Shown here: positions 8,719 to 17,852 of the stretch, piece after piece | Position numbering within the stretch: position 1 is the stretch's first letter | How the letters are laid out: each line of letters starts with the position of its first letter | Source: Planctomycetota bacterium | Lineage (GTDB): Bacteria > Planctomycetota > Phycisphaerae > UBA1845 | Reading direction: 5' to 3' | DNA: 33,576 bases | NCBI GenBank assembly: GCA_024275565.1 | Contig: JAJRYY010000219.1 | Span: forward strand, 1-33,576 | Program-made: the position numbers and the translations under genes | Notes under the pieces: model-generated | Database searches by the model: none | Told to the model about the DNA's origin: nothing | Seen by the model: only the letters and a program-made list of their open reading frames with translations

Positions 8719-9650
8719 ACCTGCAAGAGTTTCATCAGCTACAGGCCGAGCGAGGGGCGTTAATAAAAATGCTCGATCAGTTGCCAGTTTCCAGCGTGAT
8801 ATCGAGAATGAGTTTGGAAGCTCGAAAAAGGAAAGTCGAAGAAGAGCTCGCTTCTCAGCCTGATCCTCCTCGTGACCCAGTTCACGCTACACTAACATTT
8901 AGCGGCAAGCCGATAGTGGGTAGTCATGGGATGTTCGCCGAGTTTGGCGCGACGGCAGTCAAAAGTTTTGCAGATGCAGTCTCCGCCATCGGCGCTGGTC
9001 AAATTAGGCCGCTCGGTACGCGTGGCGTCCTCCCCAATCGTGACGACTACCAGCTATTGATTACGGGTACTGCGTTAGGGTCGTTCGGATTTGAATTGGA
9101 AGAAGCCCCAAAGAACTTAGACCAGGACAATATGGTACTTTTTGCCGAAGCGTCGCCGGTAGAGTCGGCGATCGAACAGGTAATAGAGATCATGATAGCT
9201 TCTTTGGGGACTGATGATGAGTTGACCGAGGCTATCTACGATGCTGATCCACGCGGTATAGATGGGCTGCGCGCTTTCTTGAAAACAATGGTGGATCAAG
9301 ATGCCGTCTGTGCTCTTGAGTTCAAGGACGAAGTATTTCGATTTTCCGATGTGGGACAGGTTTGCAGGAGTGAGATGCGACTTCGCCATGAGAACATCCA
9401 GGAAGAAGAGGTTGTGTTCGCTGGAACATTCCTAGGTTTGCTGCCCATACATCGGGAATTCGAATTTTTGGTTTCAGATTCTAAAGAAGTGATTTCTGGC
9501 AAAGTCGGCTCGGGCATTGAAGATGCTGATACGATAAACCAATTACTGAAAAAACCATTGAAGGTCAAAGTCCATTCGAGAACGGTGGGCAATAGTCGAC
9601 CCCGATATATTCTCTTAGACATTGATGATAGTTCAACGCTGCTTGAGTAG
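8715..9650 (+). CDS. partner of the nucleotidyltransferase-like protein, unknown function
   Basis: A 311-aa protein whose ATG overlaps the upstream stop codon. Residues 1-47 form a likely coiled coil (MNLQEFHQLQAERGALIKML and EARKRKVEEELA). Then come motifs that look conserved: SGKPIVGSHGMFAEFGATAV (63-82) and LITGTALGSFGFELEE (115-130). A helical middle (148-195) precedes a beta-rich C-terminus with GTFLGLLPIHREFEF (237-251), which reads like a small beta-barrel. No signal peptide, membrane segment or known catalytic motif is visible. I do not recognise a named family, but I believe proteins with this SHG...F pattern recur next to DUF6932-like genes. Coupling suggests a two-component unit, for example a toxin-antitoxin or defence pair. 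That function is inference. Confidence 0.65.
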   Translation: MNLQEFHQLQAERGALIKMLDQLPVSSVISRMSLEARKRKVEEELASQPDPPRDPVHATLTFSGKPIVGSHGMFAEFGATAVKSFADAVSAIGAGQIRPLGTRGVLPNRDDYQLLITGTALGSFGFELEEAPKNLDQDNMVLFAEASPVESAIEQVIEIMIASLGTDDELTEAIYDADPRGIDGLRAFLKTMVDQDAVCALEFKDEVFRFSDVGQVCRSEMRLRHENIQEEEVVFAGTFLGLLPIHREFEFLVSDSKEVISGKVGSGIEDADTINQLLKKPLKVKVHSRTVGNSRPRYILLDIDDSSTLLE

Positions 9651-9691
9651 GGGGGGCTGACGAGCTAACCGTTGGCAAACACTGTCCCCCT

Positions 9692-9713
9692 CCGCTCCGG
9701 GTGGTTGGAGCGG
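9692..9713 (+). other. hairpin after the cassette
   Basis: CCGCTCC and GGAGCGG form a 7-bp GC-rich stem with an 8-base loop, between the cassette stop and the glycosyltransferase start. No T-run follows. It could be a weak terminator boundary or a remnant of the insertion junction. Confidence 0.3.
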
Positions 9714-9737
9714 GTAACCCGCCGCGCACCCACAACG

Positions 9738-10832
9738 ATGACAACACCTGACAACCACTCCTACAACCGAATCCTCATCGTCAAGCCCAGCTCTCTGGGT
9801 GACGTCGTCCATGCGCTGCCAGCCCTCCACGCCCTCCGCCAGCGATTCCCATCCGCCCACATCGCCTGGCTGATCGCAAAACCCTTCGCACCACTGATCC
9901 AGAACCACCCCGACCTCAACGAGATCATCACCTTCGACAGAAAGCGATTCGCCCGCGTCCACAAAAGCATCTCCATCGCCAGAGAGTTCTACGCCTTCCT
10001 CCGCGACCTCCGATCCAGACACTTCGACCTCGTTCTCGACTTCCAGGGCCTGTTCCGCAGCGCATTCTTCACCAGAGCAACCGGCTCACCCGCGCGAATC
10101 GGCTTCAAATCCGCCAGAGAATCCGCCCCATTCTTCTACACCCACAAAATCCCAACCCCCAACAAAAACGCCCATGCCGTGGACAAAAACCTCCTCCTCT
10201 GCGAATCCATAGGCTGTGACACCTCGAATCCCACTTTCAACCTCGCAATCACAGATGCAGAGCAGAACGAAGCCAACGACTTCCTGAAATCCGTCAAGAT
10301 CGACCCCTCCGCCCCATACATGGCCGTCCTACCCGGCGCACGCTGGGAGACCAAGCTCTGGCCACCCGAGAGATTCGCCACCACAATTGATGCAGTCGCA
10401 CAAAATGGCCTCCCCTCGATCCTCATGGGCGGCGAATCTGAATCGAGCCTATGCGCAGAAATTGCAGACGCCTCCAGCTCCAACCCACGAAATATCGCGG
10501 GAAAAACATCAATTAGAGCTTTAACCACGATATTACGCGGGTCGCGCCTCGTCCTCACCCACGACTCAGCCCCGATGCATCTCGCCGTCGCCCTCCATCG
10601 CCCGCTCGTCGCCATCCTCGGGCCGACAAGTCCTTACCGTACAGGTCCTTACAATCGATTGGACGACGTCATCCAGGCAGATTTGGATTGTTCGCCCTGC
10701 TATTTGAGAAATCTTTCACAATGTCCCCACAATCACGAGTGCATGAAATCCGTCATGCCTGATGAGGTCATTGGGAAAATCGAGGCGATTCTGCGGAATG
10801 ATGAGTCAAAGCCCGGGAAAACACCGGTCTAA
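9738..10832 (+). CDS. family-9 glycosyltransferase (heptosyltransferase-like)
   Basis: Probably adds a heptose or similar sugar to lipopolysaccharide core on the cytoplasmic face of the inner membrane. The chosen ATG 9738 gives 364 aa. A TTG at 9672 is the only earlier start in this frame, and its extension looks non-conserved. The N-terminal Rossmann half begins RILIVKPSSLGDVVHALPAL, the classical GT9 opening with the D of SLGD. The C-terminal half has VLPGARWETKLWPPERFA and LTHDSAPMHLAVAL (the D-S-x-P-x-H-x-A motif), then AILGPTSPYRTGPY. Close to the end a cysteine-rich stretch (DCSPCYLRNLSQCPHNHEC) is also usual in this family. WaaC and WaaF cannot be told apart by eye. Codons are very C-rich until about 10620, then become neutral. 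Confidence 0.88.
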   Translation: MTTPDNHSYNRILIVKPSSLGDVVHALPALHALRQRFPSAHIAWLIAKPFAPLIQNHPDLNEIITFDRKRFARVHKSISIAREFYAFLRDLRSRHFDLVLDFQGLFRSAFFTRATGSPARIGFKSARESAPFFYTHKIPTPNKNAHAVDKNLLLCESIGCDTSNPTFNLAITDAEQNEANDFLKSVKIDPSAPYMAVLPGARWETKLWPPERFATTIDAVAQNGLPSILMGGESESSLCAEIADASSSNPRNIAGKTSIRALTTILRGSRLVLTHDSAPMHLAVALHRPLVAILGPTSPYRTGPYNRLDDVIQADLDCSPCYLRNLSQCPHNHECMKSVMPDEVIGKIEAILRNDESKPGKTPV

Positions 10833-10984
10833 TTCCTGAGTTTGGCGCAGACGAGGCCGTTGGAGGTCGATAGACTCGGTACCTGGTGATCGTTGCGCCG
10901 TCCGGACGTGTTTGTTGGGCGTTTTGGGGCGATTATTGACGTTGGCAGGACGCGTGGGAAGATTGATATTGTCGAGTGATTTAG

Positions 10985-11581
10985 TTGACTGCGATCCAGC
11001 GAAAATTTCGTAAGTTTTTGGTACACAACATCTTGCACGCCGATGACACACCCAATCGGATCGCGCTCGGTGTGGCTGTGGGGCTTTTTATCGGTCTGAC
11101 GCCGACGGTTGGTTTTCAGATGATGATCGCGCTGGCTGTGGCGACAGTTTTACGGGTCAATAAGCTTGCCTGCATACCGATGGTCTGGATCACAAACATC
11201 CTCACGGCGGGTCCGATATACTATGCCTGCTTCTGGCTTGGTAGCATGCTGTTGGGGTCGGAAGCGACTGATCTTGGGGCTGCGACGGTTGATCGTCTGC
11301 TGTCAGTGCCGACGGATGTTGCCGTGTCTGCTCCTGAGGGGTTGAGCAGGTTTGCGGATTGGGGATATTGGAAAGATCAGGCGCTCTGGGTGATGCGGCT
11401 GGGGAGTGAGCTTTGGGTGGGGTGTCTGGTTGTCGGGACGGTGGTGGGTGCGATTTCGTACGTTCTGGTTCGGACGCTTGTCACCCGTCTTCGTGAGGGC
11501 AGGAAGCACAAGATCGCCGCGCGTCAGCGTCGTCGCGCGAAGCGTTTCGCCCGGCGAATGACCCGCAGCGCGAGCACCTGA
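10985..11581 (+). CDS. DUF2062 membrane protein
   Basis: A 198-aa protein with the DUF2062 core: ALGVAVGLFIGLTPTVGFQM (27-46) followed by a hydrophobic helix, WITNILTAGPIYYACFWLGS (68-87), and a third helix near 140-165. The C-terminal 30 residues are very basic (RRRAKRFARRMTR), probably cytoplasmic. The family function is not established; members often sit near glycosyltransferases, as here. The start is a TTG at 10985 because a TAG codon lies immediately upstream in frame. Codons are G/T-rich, in sharp contrast to the C-rich glycosyltransferase before it. Confidence 0.85.
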   Translation: MTAIQRKFRKFLVHNILHADDTPNRIALGVAVGLFIGLTPTVGFQMMIALAVATVLRVNKLACIPMVWITNILTAGPIYYACFWLGSMLLGSEATDLGAATVDRLLSVPTDVAVSAPEGLSRFADWGYWKDQALWVMRLGSELWVGCLVVGTVVGAISYVLVRTLVTRLREGRKHKIAARQRRRAKRFARRMTRSAST

Positions 11582-11673
11582 TCGGGTGTTCGGCTGACTG
11601 TCGCACATGTCTGATTCTGTTGGTCCAGGAATATCATGATTCATGTTTATGGGCGGTTGTTGGAGGTTGTTGG

Positions 11674-12312
11674 ATGGTGCGGTTGGTGCTGGCGTCTGGG
11701 AGTCCTCGTCGGGCGTTGCTGATGCGGGAGGCTGGCTTCGATGCGGAGATCATTCCACCAGCGGTGGATGAGCCTCAGACGGATGGAGGTGTCGGGGTGT
11801 CGCCCGTCGCCCTTGCGGAGACTTTGAGCTATTTCAAGGCGCGGAGCGTTGAGCTTGAGTTGGCGTGTCAGGAGGCATCCGACGGGGCTGCGGATGGTGT
11901 ATCCGGTGGGGCGGTTGTGGTGATCGGGGCGGATACGGTGGTGGCGTATGAGGGCGAAATCTTCGGAAAACCGAAAGACGAGGTCGATGCAAGGCGGATC
12001 CTGATGCGGTTGTCCGGGACGACGCATGAGGTCGTGACCGGAGTGACCTTTCTGGATGTCGCTGGAGATCGTCAGGTCATCACCCACAGCCTGACGCCAG
12101 TCACGATGCGGCGGATGTCTGATGTGGAGATGGATCGTTATCTTGATTCACGGGCGTGGGAGGGGAAGGCTGGCGCGTACGGGATTCAGGATAAGGGGGA
12201 CGCCTATGTCGAGCATATCGGCGGGAGTTTCTCAAGCGTGGTGGGGCTGCCGATGGAGGTTGTGTGCGACGTTCTGGCGGGATGGGGTATCAAACCCCGC
12301 ATCGCGGAATAG
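11674..12312 (+). CDS. maf: Maf-family nucleotide pyrophosphatase
   Basis: Maf proteins hydrolyse non-canonical or specific nucleoside triphosphates (dTTP/UTP or modified forms) to monophosphates, and are linked to septum control. The ATG at 11674 follows GGAGG with seven-base spacing and gives 212 aa. An upstream in-frame start would add 18 poorly conserved residues. Conserved signatures are LASGSPRRALL (6-16), Glu49 in AETLSYFKA, GADTVV (85-90), GKPKDEVDA (98-106) and LSGTTHEVVTGV (113-124). AWEGKAGAYGIQDKG (161-175) is of the YhdE/dTTPase kind. An insertion of about ten residues (CQEASDGAADGVSGG) precedes the GADTVV strand. It converges on the histidine kinase gene, 39 bases away. Confidence 0.93.
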   Translation: MVRLVLASGSPRRALLMREAGFDAEIIPPAVDEPQTDGGVGVSPVALAETLSYFKARSVELELACQEASDGAADGVSGGAVVVIGADTVVAYEGEIFGKPKDEVDARRILMRLSGTTHEVVTGVTFLDVAGDRQVITHSLTPVTMRRMSDVEMDRYLDSRAWEGKAGAYGIQDKGDAYVEHIGGSFSSVVGLPMEVVCDVLAGWGIKPRIAE

Positions 12313-12351
12313 CGGCTGGCCGACGTGTTATCGGTGTGGTTTTTCCTGATA

Positions 12352-15300
12352 TTAGTTCCCGACCAGCGCGGTGTTTATTTCATGATCTTCATGATGATCT
12401 TCGTTGGGTTTTGGGAGGTGGCTATTGATTGTCGCGATGAGGTGCTTGCGGTCGATCGGCTTGGTGACATAGTCGTCGCAGCCGCTATTGATGCACTTTT
12501 CTCGATCTGAATGCATCGCGTGGGCAGTTAATGCGACGATCGGACCTTCATAGTCATTATCACGAAGCATCCTTGTCGCACCATATCCATCGAGGACGGG
12601 CATCTGCATGTCCATGAGGATGATGTCGAAGGGTTTTCCTTCGTCGCGGGCGGCGAGGGCTGCTTCGACGGCGAGCTGACCATTCTCAACGACGGTGACG
12701 TTCGCGCCGACTTTTTTCAGCATGAAGGAGATAAGTCGCTGGTTGTCTGGTCCATCCTCGGCGAGCAGGATATGGCAGTTCAGCGCAGCATCGTTTGTTG
12801 TGCGGGGTGGTGGAGGTTGTTTCCCGGAAGTCTTTCTGGTCGCGAACGCATTGTGGTCGATCAGGCGCACACCCTCGAGTGAACCGGTTGCGATTGCAAT
12901 TCGAAATCGCGTGCCCACACCGGGCTGCGTATCGACAATGGAAATTTCACCGCCGAGCATTTCCGCGAATGTCTTGCTGATGCTCAACCCGAGACCCGTA
13001 CCGCCGAATTTTCGGGTCATGGTGCTGTCGGCCTGTGCGAATGCCTTGAACAGATTGCCAGCTTGCTCTTCGGTCATCCCAATGCCGGTGTCAATGATGT
13101 CAAACTGCAGTGCGGGTGTGGTGTTGTCCGGAATGAAGCGAACGATCATCCGAATGCCGCCCTCTTCTGTGAATTTGAGCGCGTTGCCGACGATGTTGAG
13201 GAGTATCTGTTTCAGTCGTGTCGGGTCGGACAGAATCGTCTCTGGGATCTCGCCCATATACTCGCTGTTGAGTGAGACGTTCTTGGCGTCCGTTCGAGAT
13301 TTCATGAGCGTGATGACGTCGTGAACGATCTGCTGTGGTGAGCAGGGAATGTGTTCCACGGTCATTTTACCTGCTTCGATCTTCGACATATCCAGAATGT
13401 CGTTGATGACGGAGAGCAGGTGTTCGCCGTTGCGGTGAATGGTGTCAATGGCATCGATGCGATGCTGCGGCGCGCGTTGCAGATTGCCTTCCTCACGCAG
13501 CGACTCGGTGAATCCGAGTATGGCTGTCATGGGGGTACGGATTTCGTGGCTCATATTCGCCAGAAAATCGCTTTTCGCTTTCGATGCCTGCTCTGCTTCG
13601 TACTGTGCTGTGTCGAGAGCGGAGTTGGTTGCGCGCAGTTCAGTGTTCAACGCCTCCATCTCTTCCTGCTGTGCTGCCATCTCCAGATTGCTCTGCTCCA
13701 GTTTATCCGCAGCCGCCCTGATATGTTCTTCGGCTTCTTTCACCGACGTGATGTCTGTTCGGATGGCGACATATTGTTCGATTTTTCCTTCCGTATCTTT
13801 GAAGGGTACGATGGTGGCTGCAACCCAATAGAAAGATCCGTCCTTACGCTTGTTTTTAATCTCCCCTTTCCAGACCTTCCCCCGAGAGATGGTCAGCCAC
13901 AAGTGGCGATAAAACTCAGGGGAATGCTCACCAGATCTGACCGTGCGGTGATTGTGCCCCAGCAGTTCTTCCTGTGTGTAGCCGCTAATACTGCAGAATT
14001 TGTCATTGATATAGGTAATGTTGCCTTTGATGTCGGCGATGCTGACAATGGCGTGTTCGTTCAACGCGCTGCGCTGCATACCCAGATCATGAAGAACCTT
14101 GTTCAAATTTTCTTCGCGGCGGCGAGCATCTTCCGCAGCGCGGACGCGATCAATCACGCGTCCAAGCTGTCCGCCGAGGATGGACATGGTTTGTAGAAGC
14201 TCGTTGTATGGTTCAGCGGGCAGGGTGTCGAAAAATTCCAGCACGGCGACCACTTCTCCGTGTGATTGAACGGGGAACGCGAAGGCTCCTCGGACCTCGA
14301 TACTCGGACAGTCTTTGGCGCGAGAGAAGTTTTCGTCATTTCGGACATCGACGATCCAGGCGGGTTTTGCAGACTGCATGACTCTACCCGGCAGGCCCGC
14401 TTCAGGTGCGATTTTGGTTTGCTCGGTCACCGCTCGAAAACGTTCAAATGCTTTCGGATCGAGAAGGAACCAGGTATCTGACGTTTTCAGGGTTTTTGTC
14501 CCGTCATCGGCAGTGATGTATGCGTGCCCCACGGGCCAGCCGGTTGTGTCGCACACTTTTTCGATGCATTCGCGCAGCGCGCCTTCGAAGCATGTCGCCT
14601 GAGCTGCCACGTCTGTGATGGTACTCAGAAGAATGGCTTCCTCGGCCCGGCGTTTCAGAGATCGCTCGTTCTCCTTAAGCGCGAGCGTCATTTGCTTCTG
14701 TGCCCGGTAGGCTCGTGAAAATTCCATCATCAGGCCAGCAATGGGGACGAAATACGCGACCGATTTCAAGGCGTGGGCGATATTGAAACTCGCATCATGG
14801 AGCTTGAACGACCCGAATGCCATGTAAAGCTGCGTCGCCACCTGCGGGATAATCGAGAGCATCAACGACGCGGCAAGCAGCGTCCGATAACGCTTGTAGT
14901 ACATCGGAAAGACCAGCAAACCGCACAGCAGGTAGGGCACGATCGGGTAGATGTCGTAAGGACGCTTGATCACCGCATCGGCGAACATCGTTTGCGGAAG
15001 CGATTCGGAGACGGCGCAGGCATGGATGATGAGGTAGGCAGTTCCCATAAACAATGCACAGGTCGCAAAGATGAACACGTTTCCACCTTTGGCGAATCGC
15101 GATCTTGTCGAGAATGCAAACAACCCCACACCAGTCAGCATAATCATTGCGTTGAACAGACGACATATCGCCCAGGTGAAGGGGATGAGGTATTCGTTGG
15201 CAGCCACAGCATCAATCAGTCGGTCTGCTGCGAAGGTGTGGAAGGCGTCCATCGCACCGGCACAGGCGAGTGCGATTCCGATAATCGGCAGTGACGCTTC

Positions 15301-15618
15301 GCGGGTAAGTCGGTATTGAACAAACGCAAGCAACGCCACAAAAAACGCCGCGCAAACGGCTGTCCATTCAAGAATGGTATGCGTGAAGCTGCCACGGAGG
15401 GCATCGAAACCGGATTCCTTGAGCTGTGATGCAGACTGGGTTACGACTGCATCCGGATCAAGCGGTGGCGTTCCAGATGAGAAATCAACACCCAGAACCA
15501 TCGCGAGCAGAGGTAGAAGACAGAATGCGACAAGCCCGATAACCCAGTGTGCGGTACGCCTGATATCCGGCGCGATAGAACCTGAAAGCTCAAGAATGGA
15601 TGTCTGTTTCGATACCAT
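12352..15618 (-). CDS. membrane hybrid histidine kinase: MASE3/4-like, GAF, PAS, HisKA, HATPase, receiver
   Basis: A 1088-aa sensor kinase from ATG 15618; an earlier in-frame ATG at 15705 lies in repeat-containing DNA and is not favoured. Order of parts: an N-terminal membrane sensor of about eight helices (residues 20-305, with CAGAMDAFHTFAADRLID, MASE3/MASE4-like); a GAF-like domain (330-490); a PAS domain (515-625, GNITYINDKFCSISGY, with a PAC tail KRKDGSFYWVAA); and a coiled coil. Then HisKA with phospho-acceptor His691 (FLANMSHEIRTPMTAILGF), HATPase with NALK, DTGIGM and GGTGLGLSIS, and a C-terminal receiver with Asp1003 (ILMDMQMPVLDG). No dedicated response regulator is adjacent, so the output is unknown. 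It is transcribed towards maf. Confidence 0.93.
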   Translation of the reverse strand: MVSKQTSILELSGSIAPDIRRTAHWVIGLVAFCLLPLLAMVLGVDFSSGTPPLDPDAVVTQSASQLKESGFDALRGSFTHTILEWTAVCAAFFVALLAFVQYRLTREASLPIIGIALACAGAMDAFHTFAADRLIDAVAANEYLIPFTWAICRLFNAMIMLTGVGLFAFSTRSRFAKGGNVFIFATCALFMGTAYLIIHACAVSESLPQTMFADAVIKRPYDIYPIVPYLLCGLLVFPMYYKRYRTLLAASLMLSIIPQVATQLYMAFGSFKLHDASFNIAHALKSVAYFVPIAGLMMEFSRAYRAQKQMTLALKENERSLKRRAEEAILLSTITDVAAQATCFEGALRECIEKVCDTTGWPVGHAYITADDGTKTLKTSDTWFLLDPKAFERFRAVTEQTKIAPEAGLPGRVMQSAKPAWIVDVRNDENFSRAKDCPSIEVRGAFAFPVQSHGEVVAVLEFFDTLPAEPYNELLQTMSILGGQLGRVIDRVRAAEDARRREENLNKVLHDLGMQRSALNEHAIVSIADIKGNITYINDKFCSISGYTQEELLGHNHRTVRSGEHSPEFYRHLWLTISRGKVWKGEIKNKRKDGSFYWVAATIVPFKDTEGKIEQYVAIRTDITSVKEAEEHIRAAADKLEQSNLEMAAQQEEMEALNTELRATNSALDTAQYEAEQASKAKSDFLANMSHEIRTPMTAILGFTESLREEGNLQRAPQHRIDAIDTIHRNGEHLLSVINDILDMSKIEAGKMTVEHIPCSPQQIVHDVITLMKSRTDAKNVSLNSEYMGEIPETILSDPTRLKQILLNIVGNALKFTEEGGIRMIVRFIPDNTTPALQFDIIDTGIGMTEEQAGNLFKAFAQADSTMTRKFGGTGLGLSISKTFAEMLGGEISIVDTQPGVGTRFRIAIATGSLEGVRLIDHNAFATRKTSGKQPPPPRTTNDAALNCHILLAEDGPDNQRLISFMLKKVGANVTVVENGQLAVEAALAARDEGKPFDIILMDMQMPVLDGYGATRMLRDNDYEGPIVALTAHAMHSDREKCINSGCDDYVTKPIDRKHLIATINSHLPKPNEDHHEDHEINTALVGN

Positions 15619-16018
15619 GGATGTCTCTGCTTGCCAACACCGATGGCCGCGTGATCCACGGTCAACACCGAAAGCATCGCAGCGGCAGGTTGGACGATCC
15701 ATCATGGAACAGTCAGGTTGGACGATCCATCATGGAACAGTACCGCGATGCATTCAATTGGCTGCCCCCGTATTTCGTTCGGGAGATGCCCGGTTCTTAT
15801 ACCCATATCGGATCGATCGTCACGCGTATGCAGAACCTGCTTGAGTGTGTCGCATGACTTGGTGTGGATGGGTATATTATCGGCGCATTTCGTCTGGATG
15901 CCCTGTGGGAGTCTTCTATCGACGATCAGACATATTACACCAGTCGCCATTCACGCGGGAGCTTTCCCCGATTACAATCCAACCTGGTGGAAATACACCA
16001 ACCCCACGGACTAGGCTC
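15619..16018. other. intergenic region between the divergent histidine kinase and polX genes
   Basis: About 400 bases with no convincing gene. It contains the 28-bp tandem duplication at 15686-15741. An AT-rich GGTATATTATC near 15870-15880 could be a -10 region for polX, but no good -35 lies at the right distance. Confidence 0.6.
15686..15741. repeat. perfect tandem duplication of 28 bp
   Basis: Two identical adjacent units begin CAGGTTGGACGATCCATCAT and end GGAACAGT. They lie 68-123 bases upstream of the histidine kinase start. A recent slippage duplication or a doubled regulator site are both possible. Confidence 0.9.
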
Positions 16019-17740
16019 ATGGTCAACAAGCAACTCGCGGCCGCATTCGCAAGGATCGCCGACCTCATGGAGATCGACGGCGATAGCGGATTTCGCATCA
16101 ATTCGTACAGGCGGGCAGCCAGATTCCTGAAGTCGCTCGACGAAAATATCGAAGTGGTCGCACGCGAAAATCGACTTACAAAACTCCCCGGTATAGGCAA
16201 GGGGACGGCTGATAAAATCACTGAATTCATCGATACCGGTACGATCGGTCTCCTCGATGAACTGCAGGAACGTCTCCCTGAAAAACTACCGGACCTTCTC
16301 GATATTCAGGGACTCGGGCCGAAGAAAATCGCCCGAATCTACGCAGAACTCGGCGTCGAAAGCATGGACGATCTCAAGGTCGCCATAGATACCGGCCGCG
16401 TGCAGGCGCTTTCAGGCTTTGGACAGAAATCCGCCAGCAGCATCGCCGAGGGGATCGCTTTTCTGGAGAAGTCCGGGGGGCGAATACCCCTGGGGGTCGC
16501 ACTGCCCATCGCTGAGCGATTGGCGACCATCATCGCGAACATGCCCGGGGTCGAAAAAGTCGCCATCGCCGGTTCGCTCCGCCGAGGATCCGAAACCATC
16601 GGCGACATCGATCTGCTCTGCCAGTGTGACGATGGATCGCGTATCGTCGAAGCGTTCACGACACTCGATGAGGTCCATCGCGTACTCGCGGCCGGGAGCA
16701 CCAGGGGGTCCATGACGATCGAGCTTGATCGGGGCAGAGAACTGCAAATCGACCTGCGCGTCGTCGCGGAGGAATCCTTTGGGGCGGCGATGCAATATTT
16801 CTCCGGATCGAAGGAGCACAACGTTCGACTCCGCGAGCGCGCGGTCCGAAAAAAGCTCAGATTGAACGAATATGGTTTGTATGACGGCGAAACGCGGGTG
16901 GCGGGGGCGTCGGAAGAATCCATCTACACAGCCCTTGGCCTACCATTGATCCCAGCCGAGTTGCGTGAAGATCGCGGCGAATTCGACTTTTCCGAGACCC
17001 CGAAGCTCGTCACCATAGACGACATCCGGGGCGACCTCCACATGCACACCATCGCCAGCGACGGACGGTGCACGATCCAGGAGATGGCTGACGCTGCGAA
17101 ACAGCGCGGGTACGAATACATCGCCATCACCGACCATTCCCAAAGCTCGACCATCGCAAATGGACTTTCCATCGCCCGTCTCGAAGCCCACATCCAGGCA
17201 GTCCGATTGGCTGATGCCCAGACGGATGGCATTAAAATTTACAGTGGCACTGAATGCGACATCCTGGCTGACGGTTCGCTCGACTATCCCGACGACGTGC
17301 TTGCCATGTGTGATATCGTCGTCGCCAGCGTCCACGCCGGGATGCGCAGCGGGAAGATCGATCCCACGACGCGTATCATCTGCGCGATCGAGAACCCCCA
17401 CGTCACCATGATTGGTCACCCCAGCGGCCGCCTCATCAACCGCCGACCCGCCATGGATCTCGACATCCCCCGCCTCGCCCGGGCAGCCGCCAGTGCAAAC
17501 ACTGCCCTCGAAATCAACGCTTCCTGGCAGCGTCTCGACCTGAAAAGCGACCACGTCAGAATAGCCATCGATGCCGGTGCGATGCTCGTGATCGATACCG
17601 ATGCCCACCACACCGAGCAGCTTGATCAGATGCGATTCGGGATCGTCACTGCCCGTCGCGGGGGTGCGTCGGCAGCCAATATCCTAAATACGATGGACCA
17701 CAAATCCCTGCAATCGTGGCTGATACGAAGTTGTCAATGA
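16019..17740 (+). CDS. polX: DNA polymerase X with C-terminal PHP domain
   Basis: A repair polymerase for gap filling, with a PHP phosphoesterase or 3'-5' exonuclease domain. ATG 16019 gives 573 aa, the usual length of bacterial PolX; the long open frame before it is not conserved. Helix-hairpin-helix motifs are at LPGIGKGTADKI (56-67) and IQGLGPKKIARI (96-107). The nucleotidyltransferase core is GSLRRGSETIGDIDLL (185-200), with D196 and D198, and a third Asp at D245 in LQIDLRV. The PHP domain starts at about 335 with GDLHMHTIASDGR and keeps TDHS (371-374), H439, IGHPSGR (465-471) and IDTDAH (525-530), so all metal ligands appear present. Codons are C-rich, unlike other plus-strand genes nearby. 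Confidence 0.95.
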   Translation: MVNKQLAAAFARIADLMEIDGDSGFRINSYRRAARFLKSLDENIEVVARENRLTKLPGIGKGTADKITEFIDTGTIGLLDELQERLPEKLPDLLDIQGLGPKKIARIYAELGVESMDDLKVAIDTGRVQALSGFGQKSASSIAEGIAFLEKSGGRIPLGVALPIAERLATIIANMPGVEKVAIAGSLRRGSETIGDIDLLCQCDDGSRIVEAFTTLDEVHRVLAAGSTRGSMTIELDRGRELQIDLRVVAEESFGAAMQYFSGSKEHNVRLRERAVRKKLRLNEYGLYDGETRVAGASEESIYTALGLPLIPAELREDRGEFDFSETPKLVTIDDIRGDLHMHTIASDGRCTIQEMADAAKQRGYEYIAITDHSQSSTIANGLSIARLEAHIQAVRLADAQTDGIKIYSGTECDILADGSLDYPDDVLAMCDIVVASVHAGMRSGKIDPTTRIICAIENPHVTMIGHPSGRLINRRPAMDLDIPRLARAAASANTALEINASWQRLDLKSDHVRIAIDAGAMLVIDTDAHHTEQLDQMRFGIVTARRGGASAANILNTMDHKSLQSWLIRSCQ

Positions 17741-17817
17741 ATCGGCAGAAGGTTCGTAAGTTATTGTAAGAAATGAAGTTATGGCCACATGTCTTGTTTC
17801 GCCGGCAAGACGTTTCG

Positions 17818-17846
17818 TTGACAGTCCCCCTGGCTGAGGATATATT
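17818..17846 (+). promoter_or_regulatory. strong sigma-70 type promoter
   Basis: A perfect TTGACA (17818-17823), an optimal 17-base spacer and TATATT (17841-17846, 5 of 6). The expected start is near 17853. This is the best promoter match I found in the window, and it points into a stretch with no known gene. Confidence 0.72.
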
Positions 17847-17852
17847 CCGGGC

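Noticed and set aside
10833..10984. TTGACG-containing promoter before the DUF2062 gene
   Set aside because: No -10 element lies at 16-18 bases; the nearest AT-rich match is too far away.
17821..17845. PyrR-binding-loop-like AGTCC...GAGG before the PyrK-like gene
   Set aside because: It overlaps the predicted promoter, so it would not be transcribed, and it does not match the full consensus.
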